Assembly: GCA_902826155.1 (NCBI GenBank)
Contig: CADEDU010000042.1
Span: forward strand, 41,481 to 58,937
From: an uncultured beta proteobacterium
Lineage (GTDB): Bacteria; Pseudomonadota; Gammaproteobacteria; Burkholderiales; SG8-39
Reading direction: 5' to 3'
DNA length: 17,457 nucleotides
The translations under genes were made by a program, and so were the position numbers. Under the pieces are notes generated by a model that saw only the letters and a list, made by a program, of their open reading frames with translations, was not told where the DNA came from and searched no databases. Each line of letters begins with the position of its first letter. The stretch's first letter is position 1. Shown here one piece after another: positions 7,444 through 13,328 of the stretch.

Positions 7444-8481
7444 TTATTGCAACTTGATGCCCGGGCTTTTCACCAGAGTCGCCCACTTGCTGAGCTCGCC
7501 CTGGATGAACTGCCCGGTCCTGGCCGGCGTCGAATCGAACAGCGGCTCGGCCGTGGCCTGTCGCAAGTCGTTCAGGAACTCATCAGTCTTGAGCGCCTGC
7601 GCGATCGCCTTGTCGAGCGATTCGATGATCGGCGCGGGCGTTGCTGCCGGCGCCATTACGATGAACACGCTGGTAGTGATCAAGTTCGGAAATCCGGACT
7701 CGCCGGTGGTCGGTATGTCTTTGGCCACGGTCGAGCGCTTCTGATCGGTGACCGCAAGCACCACCAGCTTGCCGGACTGGTGTTGCGCATACATGCTGCC
7801 AAGTCCTGCGGCGAGCACCAGCACGTGTCCGGCCACGGCGTCCTGCATCGCCGGTCCCGCGCCTTTGTACGGCACATGCTGCATGTCGAGCCCGCCCGCC
7901 TGCTGATTGAACAGCTCGCCGGTGAGATGACCGATGCCGCCGGTGCCTGAGCTGGCGAAGCTGAACTTGCCCGGGCTGGCCTTCACCAGCGCTGCCAGCT
8001 CCTTGAGATTTCGGGCTTTCACCGACGGATGCACGGCGATTGCGATCTGCTCGGCCGCGACCATCGCCACCGGCGCGAGATCACGCATCACATCGAACGG
8101 CAGGTTCGGAATCGTCGCGGGCGTGATCGTGAGCGAGGCCGAGCCGGTGAAGTAGAGCGTGTAGCCGTCGGGCGCCGCCTTGGCCAGCTCATTGGTGGCG
8201 ATGGTGGTGGAGGCGCCGGGCTTGTTGTCGACAACCACTGTTTGTCCGAGCGTCGGTCCGATCCGCGCAGCGAGCCGGCGCGCGAGCACGTCGGTGGGGC
8301 CGCCGGCAGCGAAACCGCACAGCATGCGAATCGGCTTGTCGGGATAGCGCGTCTGTGCTGACGCGAGTGCAGGTATCAGCAGGGCCGCCGCGACCGCACA
8401 ACCGACCACGGTGTGCAGCCATGTGCGCTCGGTTCTTCCGATTGCTCCTGCTTTCCCGGATTCGTTCACCGCTGCAGTCAT
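7444..8481 (-). CDS. Bug-family tripartite tricarboxylate transporter substrate-binding protein
   Basis: Complete periplasmic receptor of 345 residues. The signal peptide has a long n-region and a hydrophobic core, ending ALASA/Q near residue 42. The mature start YPDKPIRMLCGFAAGGPTDV fits the family, as do GQTVVVDNKPG, HVPYKGAGPAMQD and the C-terminal region. The long N-terminus is supported by a very good ribosome site (AGGAAGG, 5 nt upstream of the ATG). It lies between the PuuE-like gene (20-nt gap upstream) and the lyase (42-nt gap downstream), so it probably captures the pathway substrate or a linked acid. No membrane partners are encoded nearby. Such orphan receptors are common in Burkholderiales and may share a distant TctAB or act in sensing. 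Confidence 0.95.
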   Translation of the reverse strand: MTAAVNESGKAGAIGRTERTWLHTVVGCAVAAALLIPALASAQTRYPDKPIRMLCGFAAGGPTDVLARRLAARIGPTLGQTVVVDNKPGASTTIATNELAKAAPDGYTLYFTGSASLTITPATIPNLPFDVMRDLAPVAMVAAEQIAIAVHPSVKARNLKELAALVKASPGKFSFASSGTGGIGHLTGELFNQQAGGLDMQHVPYKGAGPAMQDAVAGHVLVLAAGLGSMYAQHQSGKLVVLAVTDQKRSTVAKDIPTTGESGFPNLITTSVFIVMAPAATPAPIIESLDKAIAQALKTDEFLNDLRQATAEPLFDSTPARTGQFIQGELSKWATLVKSPGIKLQ

Positions 8482-8486
8482 GGTTG

Positions 8487-8493
8487 CCTTCCT
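8487..8493 (-). promoter_or_regulatory. Strong Shine-Dalgarno deciding the Bug receptor start
   Basis: On the coding strand AGGAAGG sits 5 nt before the ATG at 8481. It is one of the best ribosome sites in the window and supports the long form of the signal peptide over internal starts. Confidence 0.75.
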
Positions 8494-8501
8494 TTGTGCG
8501 T

Positions 8502-9401
8502 TCAGGCCTGGTACGGGTGATGGGTGCGCCAGTGATTCGCGATATCGAGCCGGCGGCAGAACCAGACTCGATCGTGCTGCAAAGCGTAATCGAGAAAGCG
8601 CGCCAGCCCATGGGCGCGCGCCGGACGCCCGGTGATGCGCATATGCAGCCCGACCGACATCATCCGCGGCGTGTGCTCGCCCTCGGCGTAGAGCTGATCG
8701 AACGTGGCTTTCAGGTACGCGTAGAAATCCTCGCCCGTGGAAAAGCCCGCTGGCTGGCAGAACTTGCCGTCATTGGCGTCCATCGTGTACGGCACCACCA
8801 GGTGCGGGCGGCCCGATACCGTGACCCAATAGGGCAACTCGTCGTTGTAGGCGTCCGCGTCGTACAGGAATCCGCCTTCCTCGACGACCAGGCGGCGCGT
8901 GTTTTCGCTCGGCCCGTAGCGGCAGTACCAGCCGAGCGGGCGCTGACCGGTGAGCGCCGCGATCGACGCGACCGCGCGGCCGATGTGTTCGCGCTCCTCG
9001 GACTCGGAGAGCTTGAAATGCTCGACCCAGCGCCAGCCGTGACAGCAGATGTCGTAGCCCGCCGCGACGATCGCCTCGGCGGCGCGCGGATTGCGTTCCA
9101 GCGCCACCGCACAACCGAATACGGTCAGCGGCAGGTTGCGTTTGCGAAACAGGTCGTGGATGCGCCAGAAGCCGACGCGGCTGCCGTACTCGTACATCGT
9201 CTCGAAGGCCAGATCGCGCATGCCGGCAGGCACGCGTCCACCTGCCGACTCGGCCAGCCCGACTTCGGTGCGTCCGTCGCCGTCGCCGATCGTGTATTCG
9301 GAGCCTTCCTCATAGTTGAGGACCATGTTGATGGCGATGCGCGCGTTGCCCGGCCACTTCACCACCGGTGGCTGATCGGCGTAGCCAATGAGATCACGCA
9401 T
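8502..9401 (-). CDS. PuuE-like polysaccharide deacetylase-fold amidase (allantoinase/cyclic imidase type)
   Basis: Hydrolase of 299 residues with strong resemblance to PuuE, the allantoinase analogue derived from the polysaccharide deacetylase (NodB) fold. Segments I recognise from PuuE are RDLIGY near the start, WPGNARIAINMVLNYEEGSE, YEYGSRVGFWR, PLTVFG, GYDICCHGWRW, RPLGWYCRYGPSENTRRLVVEEGGF and LYDADAYNDELPYW. The usual HxxxH metal pair reads H121-xxx-W125, as I recall for PuuE, whose reaction is reported to be metal independent. The reaction should open a cyclic amide, imide or ureide. No purine-pathway partners are present, so a substrate other than allantoin, such as a cyclic imide, is likely. 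The ATG at 9401 has only a weak AAGG about 10 nt upstream; a 143-bp gap with a large hairpin precedes it. Confidence 0.9.
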   Translation of the reverse strand: MRDLIGYADQPPVVKWPGNARIAINMVLNYEEGSEYTIGDGDGRTEVGLAESAGGRVPAGMRDLAFETMYEYGSRVGFWRIHDLFRKRNLPLTVFGCAVALERNPRAAEAIVAAGYDICCHGWRWVEHFKLSESEEREHIGRAVASIAALTGQRPLGWYCRYGPSENTRRLVVEEGGFLYDADAYNDELPYWVTVSGRPHLVVPYTMDANDGKFCQPAGFSTGEDFYAYLKATFDQLYAEGEHTPRMMSVGLHMRITGRPARAHGLARFLDYALQHDRVWFCRRLDIANHWRTHHPYQA

Positions 9402-9544
9402 GGGCGATGTGCCTTGCAGTTGAATTTAATCCAGCAATCGGCGCACAAGCTGCGCCGCAAACTGGGCCCCCTCCTTCTCTAGCGACATGAGTCGCGCGAG
9501 AGAGGGAGGGCGGGGGGCGGGAGAGCGTCCCAGATAGCGACTAT
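9402..9544. other. Intergenic region within the catabolic cluster
   Basis: This 143-bp gap interrupts an otherwise tightly packed cluster. It holds the large hairpin at 9469-9510, a G-rich run at 9507-9520, a smaller stem GCGCA/TGCGC at 9441-9455 and a local AT-rich patch (about 9421-9430) that could hold a -10 element for the PuuE-like gene. A second promoter here is possible but not demonstrable by eye. Confidence 0.5.
9469..9510. repeat. Large imperfect inverted repeat (hairpin), possible REP-like element or transcript-end structure
   Basis: The outer arms at 9469-9480 and 9499-9510 pair over 12 positions with one G-T wobble. After a small asymmetric bulge, an inner perfect 5-bp stem GCGAC/GTCGC (9482-9486 and 9491-9495) closes on an ATGA loop. 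It is by far the strongest hairpin in the window. It lacks a T-tract on either strand, so it is not a standard intrinsic terminator. Pyrimidine-rich/purine-rich palindromes of this style recur between genes in many high-GC proteobacteria. It may process or stabilise the polycistronic RNA after the Bug gene at 9545-10519. Confidence 0.6.
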
Positions 9545-10519
9545 TCACTCCGGCTGAATCCCCGCATCGGCCGCGATGCGCTTGTAGATGTCGAAGCCCT
9601 TCTCAACCTGGGCGGTGAACTGCTGCGGCGTGTTGCCTTTGACTTCGAAACCGGCTGCTTCGAGGCGCGCGCGCACGTCGGCGAATTGGAGCGCCTTGAT
9701 GATCGCTGCGTGCAGTTGCGTCACGATCGGCGCCGGCAGCTTCGCGGGGCCGACCACGCCGACCCAGGTGTCGGGCAGCGAATGGCCGGTCAATCCGGCT
9801 TCGGCCATCGTCGGTACTTCCGGCGCGGCGGTGGCACGCTGCGCTTCAAGCGTGGCGAGCACGCGCAGCTTGCCGCTCTTCACGTGCGGGATGATGTTGG
9901 AGAGCACCAGGATCGCGACCGGAATCTGTCCGCCTAACACGTCGTTCAACGCGGGCGCACCGCCTTTGTACGGCACGTGCACCATGTCGATCCCGGCGAC
10001 CCGATTCACCAGCAATCCGCCCAGGTGCTGCGACGAGCCCGAAGCCGAGGTGCCGAACGAGACCTTGCCGGGATTCTTCTTGGCGTAGTCGATGAATTCC
10101 TTGAGCGTGGTGGCGGGCACCGACGGATGCAGCACGATCGCCTGCGGTGCGGTGCCGACGACCGAGATCGGCGTGAAGTCGCGCACCGAGTCGAACGGCA
10201 CCTTCTTCGAGAACAGTTCGAACACCGAGTGCGGCGGGCCTACTGCCATGAGCAGCGTGTAGCCGTCGGGCGCGGCTTTGGCCACCGCGTCGGTGCCGAT
10301 CATCGCGTTGCCGCCGGGGCGGTTGTCGATCACCACCGGCTGGCCGATCGTCTCCGAGAGCCGGTTACCAAGGGCGCGCGCGACCGTGTCGGCGGCCCCG
10401 CCGGCGGCGAACGGAATAACCAGTCGCACCGGCTTGGACGGATAGCCCTGCGCGTGCGTGACGATCGGCAACGCGAAAAGCAGCGCGATGAGGGTGGCAA
10501 GCGCGGTGCGAAGGATCAT
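9545..10519 (-). CDS. Bug-family tripartite tricarboxylate transporter substrate-binding protein
   Basis: Complete receptor of 324 residues, the normal family length. The signal peptide MILRTALATLIALLFALP ends VTHA/Q near residue 23. The mature protein begins YPSKPVRLVIPFAAGGAADT and carries GQPVVIDNRPGGNAMIG, DSVRDFTPIS, HVPYKGGAPALNDVLGG and a C-terminal AADAGIQPE typical of the family. It follows the deacetylase-fold gene by 21 nt, so it is probably co-transcribed with it. The region before the ATG is pyrimidine-rich and has no Shine-Dalgarno, which suggests translation coupled to the upstream gene. It differs clearly in sequence from the two other Bug proteins here, so it is not a recent duplicate. 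Confidence 0.95.
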   Translation of the reverse strand: MILRTALATLIALLFALPIVTHAQGYPSKPVRLVIPFAAGGAADTVARALGNRLSETIGQPVVIDNRPGGNAMIGTDAVAKAAPDGYTLLMAVGPPHSVFELFSKKVPFDSVRDFTPISVVGTAPQAIVLHPSVPATTLKEFIDYAKKNPGKVSFGTSASGSSQHLGGLLVNRVAGIDMVHVPYKGGAPALNDVLGGQIPVAILVLSNIIPHVKSGKLRVLATLEAQRATAAPEVPTMAEAGLTGHSLPDTWVGVVGPAKLPAPIVTQLHAAIIKALQFADVRARLEAAGFEVKGNTPQQFTAQVEKGFDIYKRIAADAGIQPE

Positions 10520-10540
10520 GTGGGTGGGTAAAGGGTGGGG

Positions 10541-11395
10541 TTATAGGGCGAAGCGCTGCGCGTAGGTGATCTCGTCGATGCCCTGCTTGTTGACCCAATG
10601 GGCCAACTCGTCATGACGCGGCATCCACACGCCGGGATGCCCGGCGATGTAACGCAGGATTTGATCGAGCGCGGCAGACATCAACGCCCGACCGCCGAAA
10701 TGGCCGTGCACGGTGATGTTCATGAAGCCGTTGGGCTCCTGCGCGTAGAGGTAGTCGAACAGATCCTGCTGGGTCCGATACCAGTCGTTCGGCGCGCCGC
10801 GCAGCACGCGATTGTCGGCGTAGTCGCTGTGCGGAATGGCGACGATCGAGCCGTGCTTCGTCGGGAACCGGCACGGCAGATCGAGATAGTTGTAGTCGCC
10901 ATGCCACAGCAGCTTGCGTGCGGCGAGAAGATCGGCAGTGTTGTCGGTGGTGGCGATGGTCGAGCTCAGCCAACCTACCGGCCGCACTCCCGACACGTCC
11001 TGCAACAGCGACAGGCTGCGATCGATCAGCGCACTCTCCTCGCTTTCGGTGAGACCGCTCAGCACCTGATCCTGCGCGTAGTTGTGCCCGGCGAGCTCGA
11101 ACCCCGATGCGACGACTTGCTTCACGACCGCAGGGAACTGTTCGGCCACGCGGGCGTTGATGCAGAACGTCGCGGGCAGATCATGCTGCTTCGCGATGCG
11201 CATCAGCCGATACGCACCGGCTCGCGCACCGTATTCCGACCACTGGATGTTGGCGCGATCGGGCACGCCCGCTTTGGGCGGACTGGTCATCGGCGAATAG
11301 GGCGGCGCCTTGCCCTCGGACCACAGCTCCACCAGAAACGTGAGCACGACGACGACGCGCGCGTTGTTCGGCCAGATCGATGCGGGATGCGGCAT
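10541..11395 (-). CDS. Polysaccharide deacetylase-fold hydrolase, divergent PuuE/cyclic amidase group
   Basis: Protein of 284 residues and probable first gene of the catabolic cluster, with GGAG 6 nt before the ATG at 11395. It shares the PuuE-like plan with the gene at 8502: WPNNARVVVVLTF, WSEYGARAGAYRL, HDLPATFCINARV, GFELAGHNYAQD, ESEESALIDRSL, VGWLSSTIATTDNTADLL and ITVHGHFGGRALM. The NodB-type TFDDG motif reads TFLVELW, and the HxxxH metal pair reads H104-xxx-Q108, so canonical metal-dependent polysaccharide deacetylation is unlikely. It probably hydrolyses a cyclic or open amide. No signal peptide is visible, so it is cytoplasmic. Presence of two related hydrolases suggests two steps, two substrates or two stereoisomers. 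Confidence 0.85.
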   Translation of the reverse strand: MPHPASIWPNNARVVVVLTFLVELWSEGKAPPYSPMTSPPKAGVPDRANIQWSEYGARAGAYRLMRIAKQHDLPATFCINARVAEQFPAVVKQVVASGFELAGHNYAQDQVLSGLTESEESALIDRSLSLLQDVSGVRPVGWLSSTIATTDNTADLLAARKLLWHGDYNYLDLPCRFPTKHGSIVAIPHSDYADNRVLRGAPNDWYRTQQDLFDYLYAQEPNGFMNITVHGHFGGRALMSAALDQILRYIAGHPGVWMPRHDELAHWVNKQGIDEITYAQRFAL

Positions 11396-11401
11396 GGAAG
11401 A

Positions 11402-11405
11402 CTCC
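11402..11405 (-). promoter_or_regulatory. Shine-Dalgarno of the first catabolic gene
   Basis: GGAG on the coding strand lies 6 nt before the ATG at 11395. This is optimal spacing and confirms that start. Confidence 0.7.
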
Positions 11406-11499
11406 GATGGACACTCGCCCGCAAGGCTGCGCGAACGGTGGCGGCAACGCTAGCACATGCGATGGTTGGCGCTCGATCTCGTGGCCATGGCCGGCTATC

Positions 11500-11518
11500 G
11501 CCCCTCGCGGGGGCTTTT
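11500..11518 (+). terminator. Rho-independent terminator-like hairpin in the dioxygenase leader
   Basis: GCCCC at 11500-11504 pairs with GGGGC at 11510-11514 around a 5-base loop (optionally a sixth T-G pair), and TTTTCC follows at once on the plus strand. That is a short intrinsic-terminator shape. No plus-strand gene ends upstream, so it lies about 60 bp before the dioxygenase GTG. It could be a leader attenuator, the end of a short RNA, or a guard against antisense transcription. Confidence 0.5.
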
Positions 11519-11563
11519 CCTGCGCGGCCGATGGCGCGAACATAGCGCTCGACCGTCTTACCC

Positions 11564-11567
11564 GGAG
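11564..11567 (+). promoter_or_regulatory. Shine-Dalgarno supporting the GTG start of the dioxygenase
   Basis: GGAG lies 9 nt before the GTG at 11577. Together with the family-typical N-terminus directly after that GTG, it decides the start against the in-frame ATG at 11457. Confidence 0.65.
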
Positions 11568-11576
11568 CTATCGCTC

Positions 11577-12557
11577 GTGCCACTCGTCGCCGCCTTCGCC
11601 ACCTCGCACGCGTACACCTTCCAGGAACCGGAAACGTGGGAGGTGCGCCGCGAACGCACCCGGCGCAACGTCGCGCGGAAGACCGGCCAGCTCATGCCCG
11701 ATACCACGCAGGCGCTCGCTGAATCGCCGGAAGACAACCGCACCCGTTACGCGCACATTCGCGCGGCGCATGCGTTGATCCGCGAGCGGCTGGCGGCGCT
11801 GCGACCCGACGCGGTGATCGTGATCGGCGACGATCAGCTCGAGAACTTCAGCCCCGACACGATGCCGCAGATCCTGATCTACACCGGCGGTGATTTCATC
11901 GCCGACGATTGGGACCGCAAGCGCACCGCCGCGATTCGCGCCCATCGGCCGATCGCCCAGGCGCTGCTTGATGGCGTACTCGCAGAGGGCTTCGACGTGG
12001 GTTACTCCACCGCGTTCAAGGACGGCAAGCTGCTCTCGCACGCGCACACCGAGCCGGTGCTCTATCTCACGCGCGACGCCGACGTGCCGATCGTGCCGGT
12101 GTTCGTCAACGCGGTGCATCCGCCGATGGCGCCGCCGGCGCGCTCGTACGCGTTCGGTCAGGCGCTGCGTCGCGTGATCGATCGCGATCTAGGCGCCTAT
12201 CGCGTGATGCTGTGCGCATCGGGCGGGCTGTCGCACTTCTCGCCTTCGCATCCGTGGAAGCATCACGTCGGCTCGCGCAACGTCGGCGACATCAGCGTCG
12301 AGTTCGATCGACAGATCGTGGCCTGGATGCAGTCGGGTGAAGGGCATCGTCTGGCCGCACTCACCAATCACGCACTGATCGAACACGGCGAAGGCGAGCT
12401 GCGCCAGTGGATAGTGCTCATGGGCGCGCTCGGGTCGCTGCGCCCGGAACGGCTGGTCTACGAACCGCTGTTCCGCTCGATCATGGGCATGGGCGCGGGG
12501 TACTGGGCGATTGCAGCGAGCGCTGCTGGACCTGCCACTCCTGCCCCTGCGCGGTGA
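11577..12557 (+). CDS. Class III extradiol ring-cleavage dioxygenase-like protein (LigB/DODA family)
   Basis: Protein of 326 residues from the GTG at 11577. The family normally begins almost directly with the metal-binding ATSH segment, seen here at residues 8-11 (H11, like LigB His12). The in-frame ATG at 11457 would add 40 atypical residues across a terminator-like hairpin. Other landmarks are VIVIGDDQLENF (84-87 is GDDQ where LigB-type enzymes usually have a His ligand), LSHAHTEPVLYL, FVNAVHPP, ASGGLSHF with the probable catalytic H220, and HGEGELRQWIVLMGAL with E274 as the third ligand. Enzymes of this family open catechol-type rings with O2 and Fe(II). The Gln87 substitution makes classic chemistry less certain. 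It is divergent from the catabolic cluster, and its last 77 bp overlap the transferase gene convergently. Confidence 0.85.
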   Translation: MPLVAAFATSHAYTFQEPETWEVRRERTRRNVARKTGQLMPDTTQALAESPEDNRTRYAHIRAAHALIRERLAALRPDAVIVIGDDQLENFSPDTMPQILIYTGGDFIADDWDRKRTAAIRAHRPIAQALLDGVLAEGFDVGYSTAFKDGKLLSHAHTEPVLYLTRDADVPIVPVFVNAVHPPMAPPARSYAFGQALRRVIDRDLGAYRVMLCASGGLSHFSPSHPWKHHVGSRNVGDISVEFDRQIVAWMQSGEGHRLAALTNHALIEHGEGELRQWIVLMGALGSLRPERLVYEPLFRSIMGMGAGYWAIAASAAGPATPAPAR

Positions 12558-13305
12558 TCGCCATCGGCCAGGCGGGATCGTCGCCGAGCATGCGGATGTG
12601 CCAGGTCTCACGCAAGCGCGACGGGTCAGCGGAGCGAACGCTTGCGCGATTCGGGTCGTCGGTGCTGAAGCGCACGGCGAAGCGCTCGAGCGGATAGCCC
12701 AGGCCGATCCCTTCGGCTTTGAGCACCGCTTCCTTGGCCACCCAGAAGCGGAAGAACATGGTGTTTTGCTCATCGATAGGACGCGATCGAATACACGCCA
12801 GTTCGTCACCATAGAAAAATCGCTCGGCGATCTCCATCACGCTGCGATCTTCGCGCCGCGCTTCGAGATCGACACCTAGCGGCTGCGTGGCGACGGCGAG
12901 CACCGCGCGTCCGCCCGAATGAGTGAGATTGAAATCGATCGGCATATCGATACCGGTCAATGCCGGCTTGCCGCTCGCGTTGCGAACGAACTGCAATGCC
13001 GCAGGTGCAACATCTACATAGCGTGACAGCACGTGACGCGTCACGCCGTGCGCCACGACGAATTCACGCTGGTGTCGTGTCTGGTGGAAGCGTCGCCCAC
13101 GCTCACGCTCGGACGGATCGAGCAGCACCTCCCAGGCCGCCAGATCCTCGTCGGCACACGTCAGCATGAACGGCCAGACGTCGATCGTGCGATCGGCGAT
13201 TGTGATGCCGGCTGGCGCAACGGCAGGTGCGGCGACAGCAGGCGCGGGTGGATGGGCGAAATCGAGCGCAGCGTGTTGCACGCGAACAGAGTATCCGATG
13301 CTCAC
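12481..13305 (-). CDS. Sfp-type 4'-phosphopantetheinyl transferase
   Basis: Enzyme of 274 residues that transfers phosphopantetheine from CoA to the serine of carrier domains, here presumably the PCP of the NRPS immediately upstream (23-nt gap, same strand). Family motifs are SGKPAL (111-116), FNLTHSGG (125-132), the Mg2+-binding LGVDLE with D146 and E148, and FWVAKEAVLKAEGIGL (W188, K191, E192). Length and order suit the Sfp/EntD branch. The start is uncertain: GTG at 13305 gives an Ala/Pro-rich N-terminal extension and has no clear Shine-Dalgarno, and a GTG a few codons later is possible. The last 77 bp overlap the 3' end of the dioxygenase gene on the other strand. Confidence 0.93.
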   Translation of the reverse strand: MSIGYSVRVQHAALDFAHPPAPAVAAPAVAPAGITIADRTIDVWPFMLTCADEDLAAWEVLLDPSERERGRRFHQTRHQREFVVAHGVTRHVLSRYVDVAPAALQFVRNASGKPALTGIDMPIDFNLTHSGGRAVLAVATQPLGVDLEARREDRSVMEIAERFFYGDELACIRSRPIDEQNTMFFRFWVAKEAVLKAEGIGLGYPLERFAVRFSTDDPNRASVRSADPSRLRETWHIRMLGDDPAWPMAITAQGQEWQVQQRSLQSPSTPRPCP

Positions 13306-13328
13306 CGCGACGCGCTTGCGGCGGTGGC

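Larger units (their letters stand above)
11396..11576. other. Divergent intergenic region
   Basis: A 181-bp region between the divergently oriented catabolic cluster and the dioxygenase gene should hold promoters for both. Features seen are a Shine-Dalgarno for the minus-strand gene at 11402-11405, a terminator-like hairpin on the plus strand at 11500-11518, and a plus-strand Shine-Dalgarno GGAG at 11564-11567. I could not identify convincing -35/-10 pairs or an obvious regulator operator. Confidence 0.5.

Noticed and set aside
8355..9482. Plus-strand open frame of 375 codons
   Set aside because: It lies opposite the PuuE-like gene and the start of the Bug gene, both of which have strong family signatures.
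11457..11576. 40-codon N-terminal extension of the dioxygenase from the ATG at 11457
   Set aside because: The family begins near the ATSH segment, and the GTG at 11577 has GGAG 9 nt upstream. The extension would be translated through a terminator-like hairpin and resembles nothing known to me.
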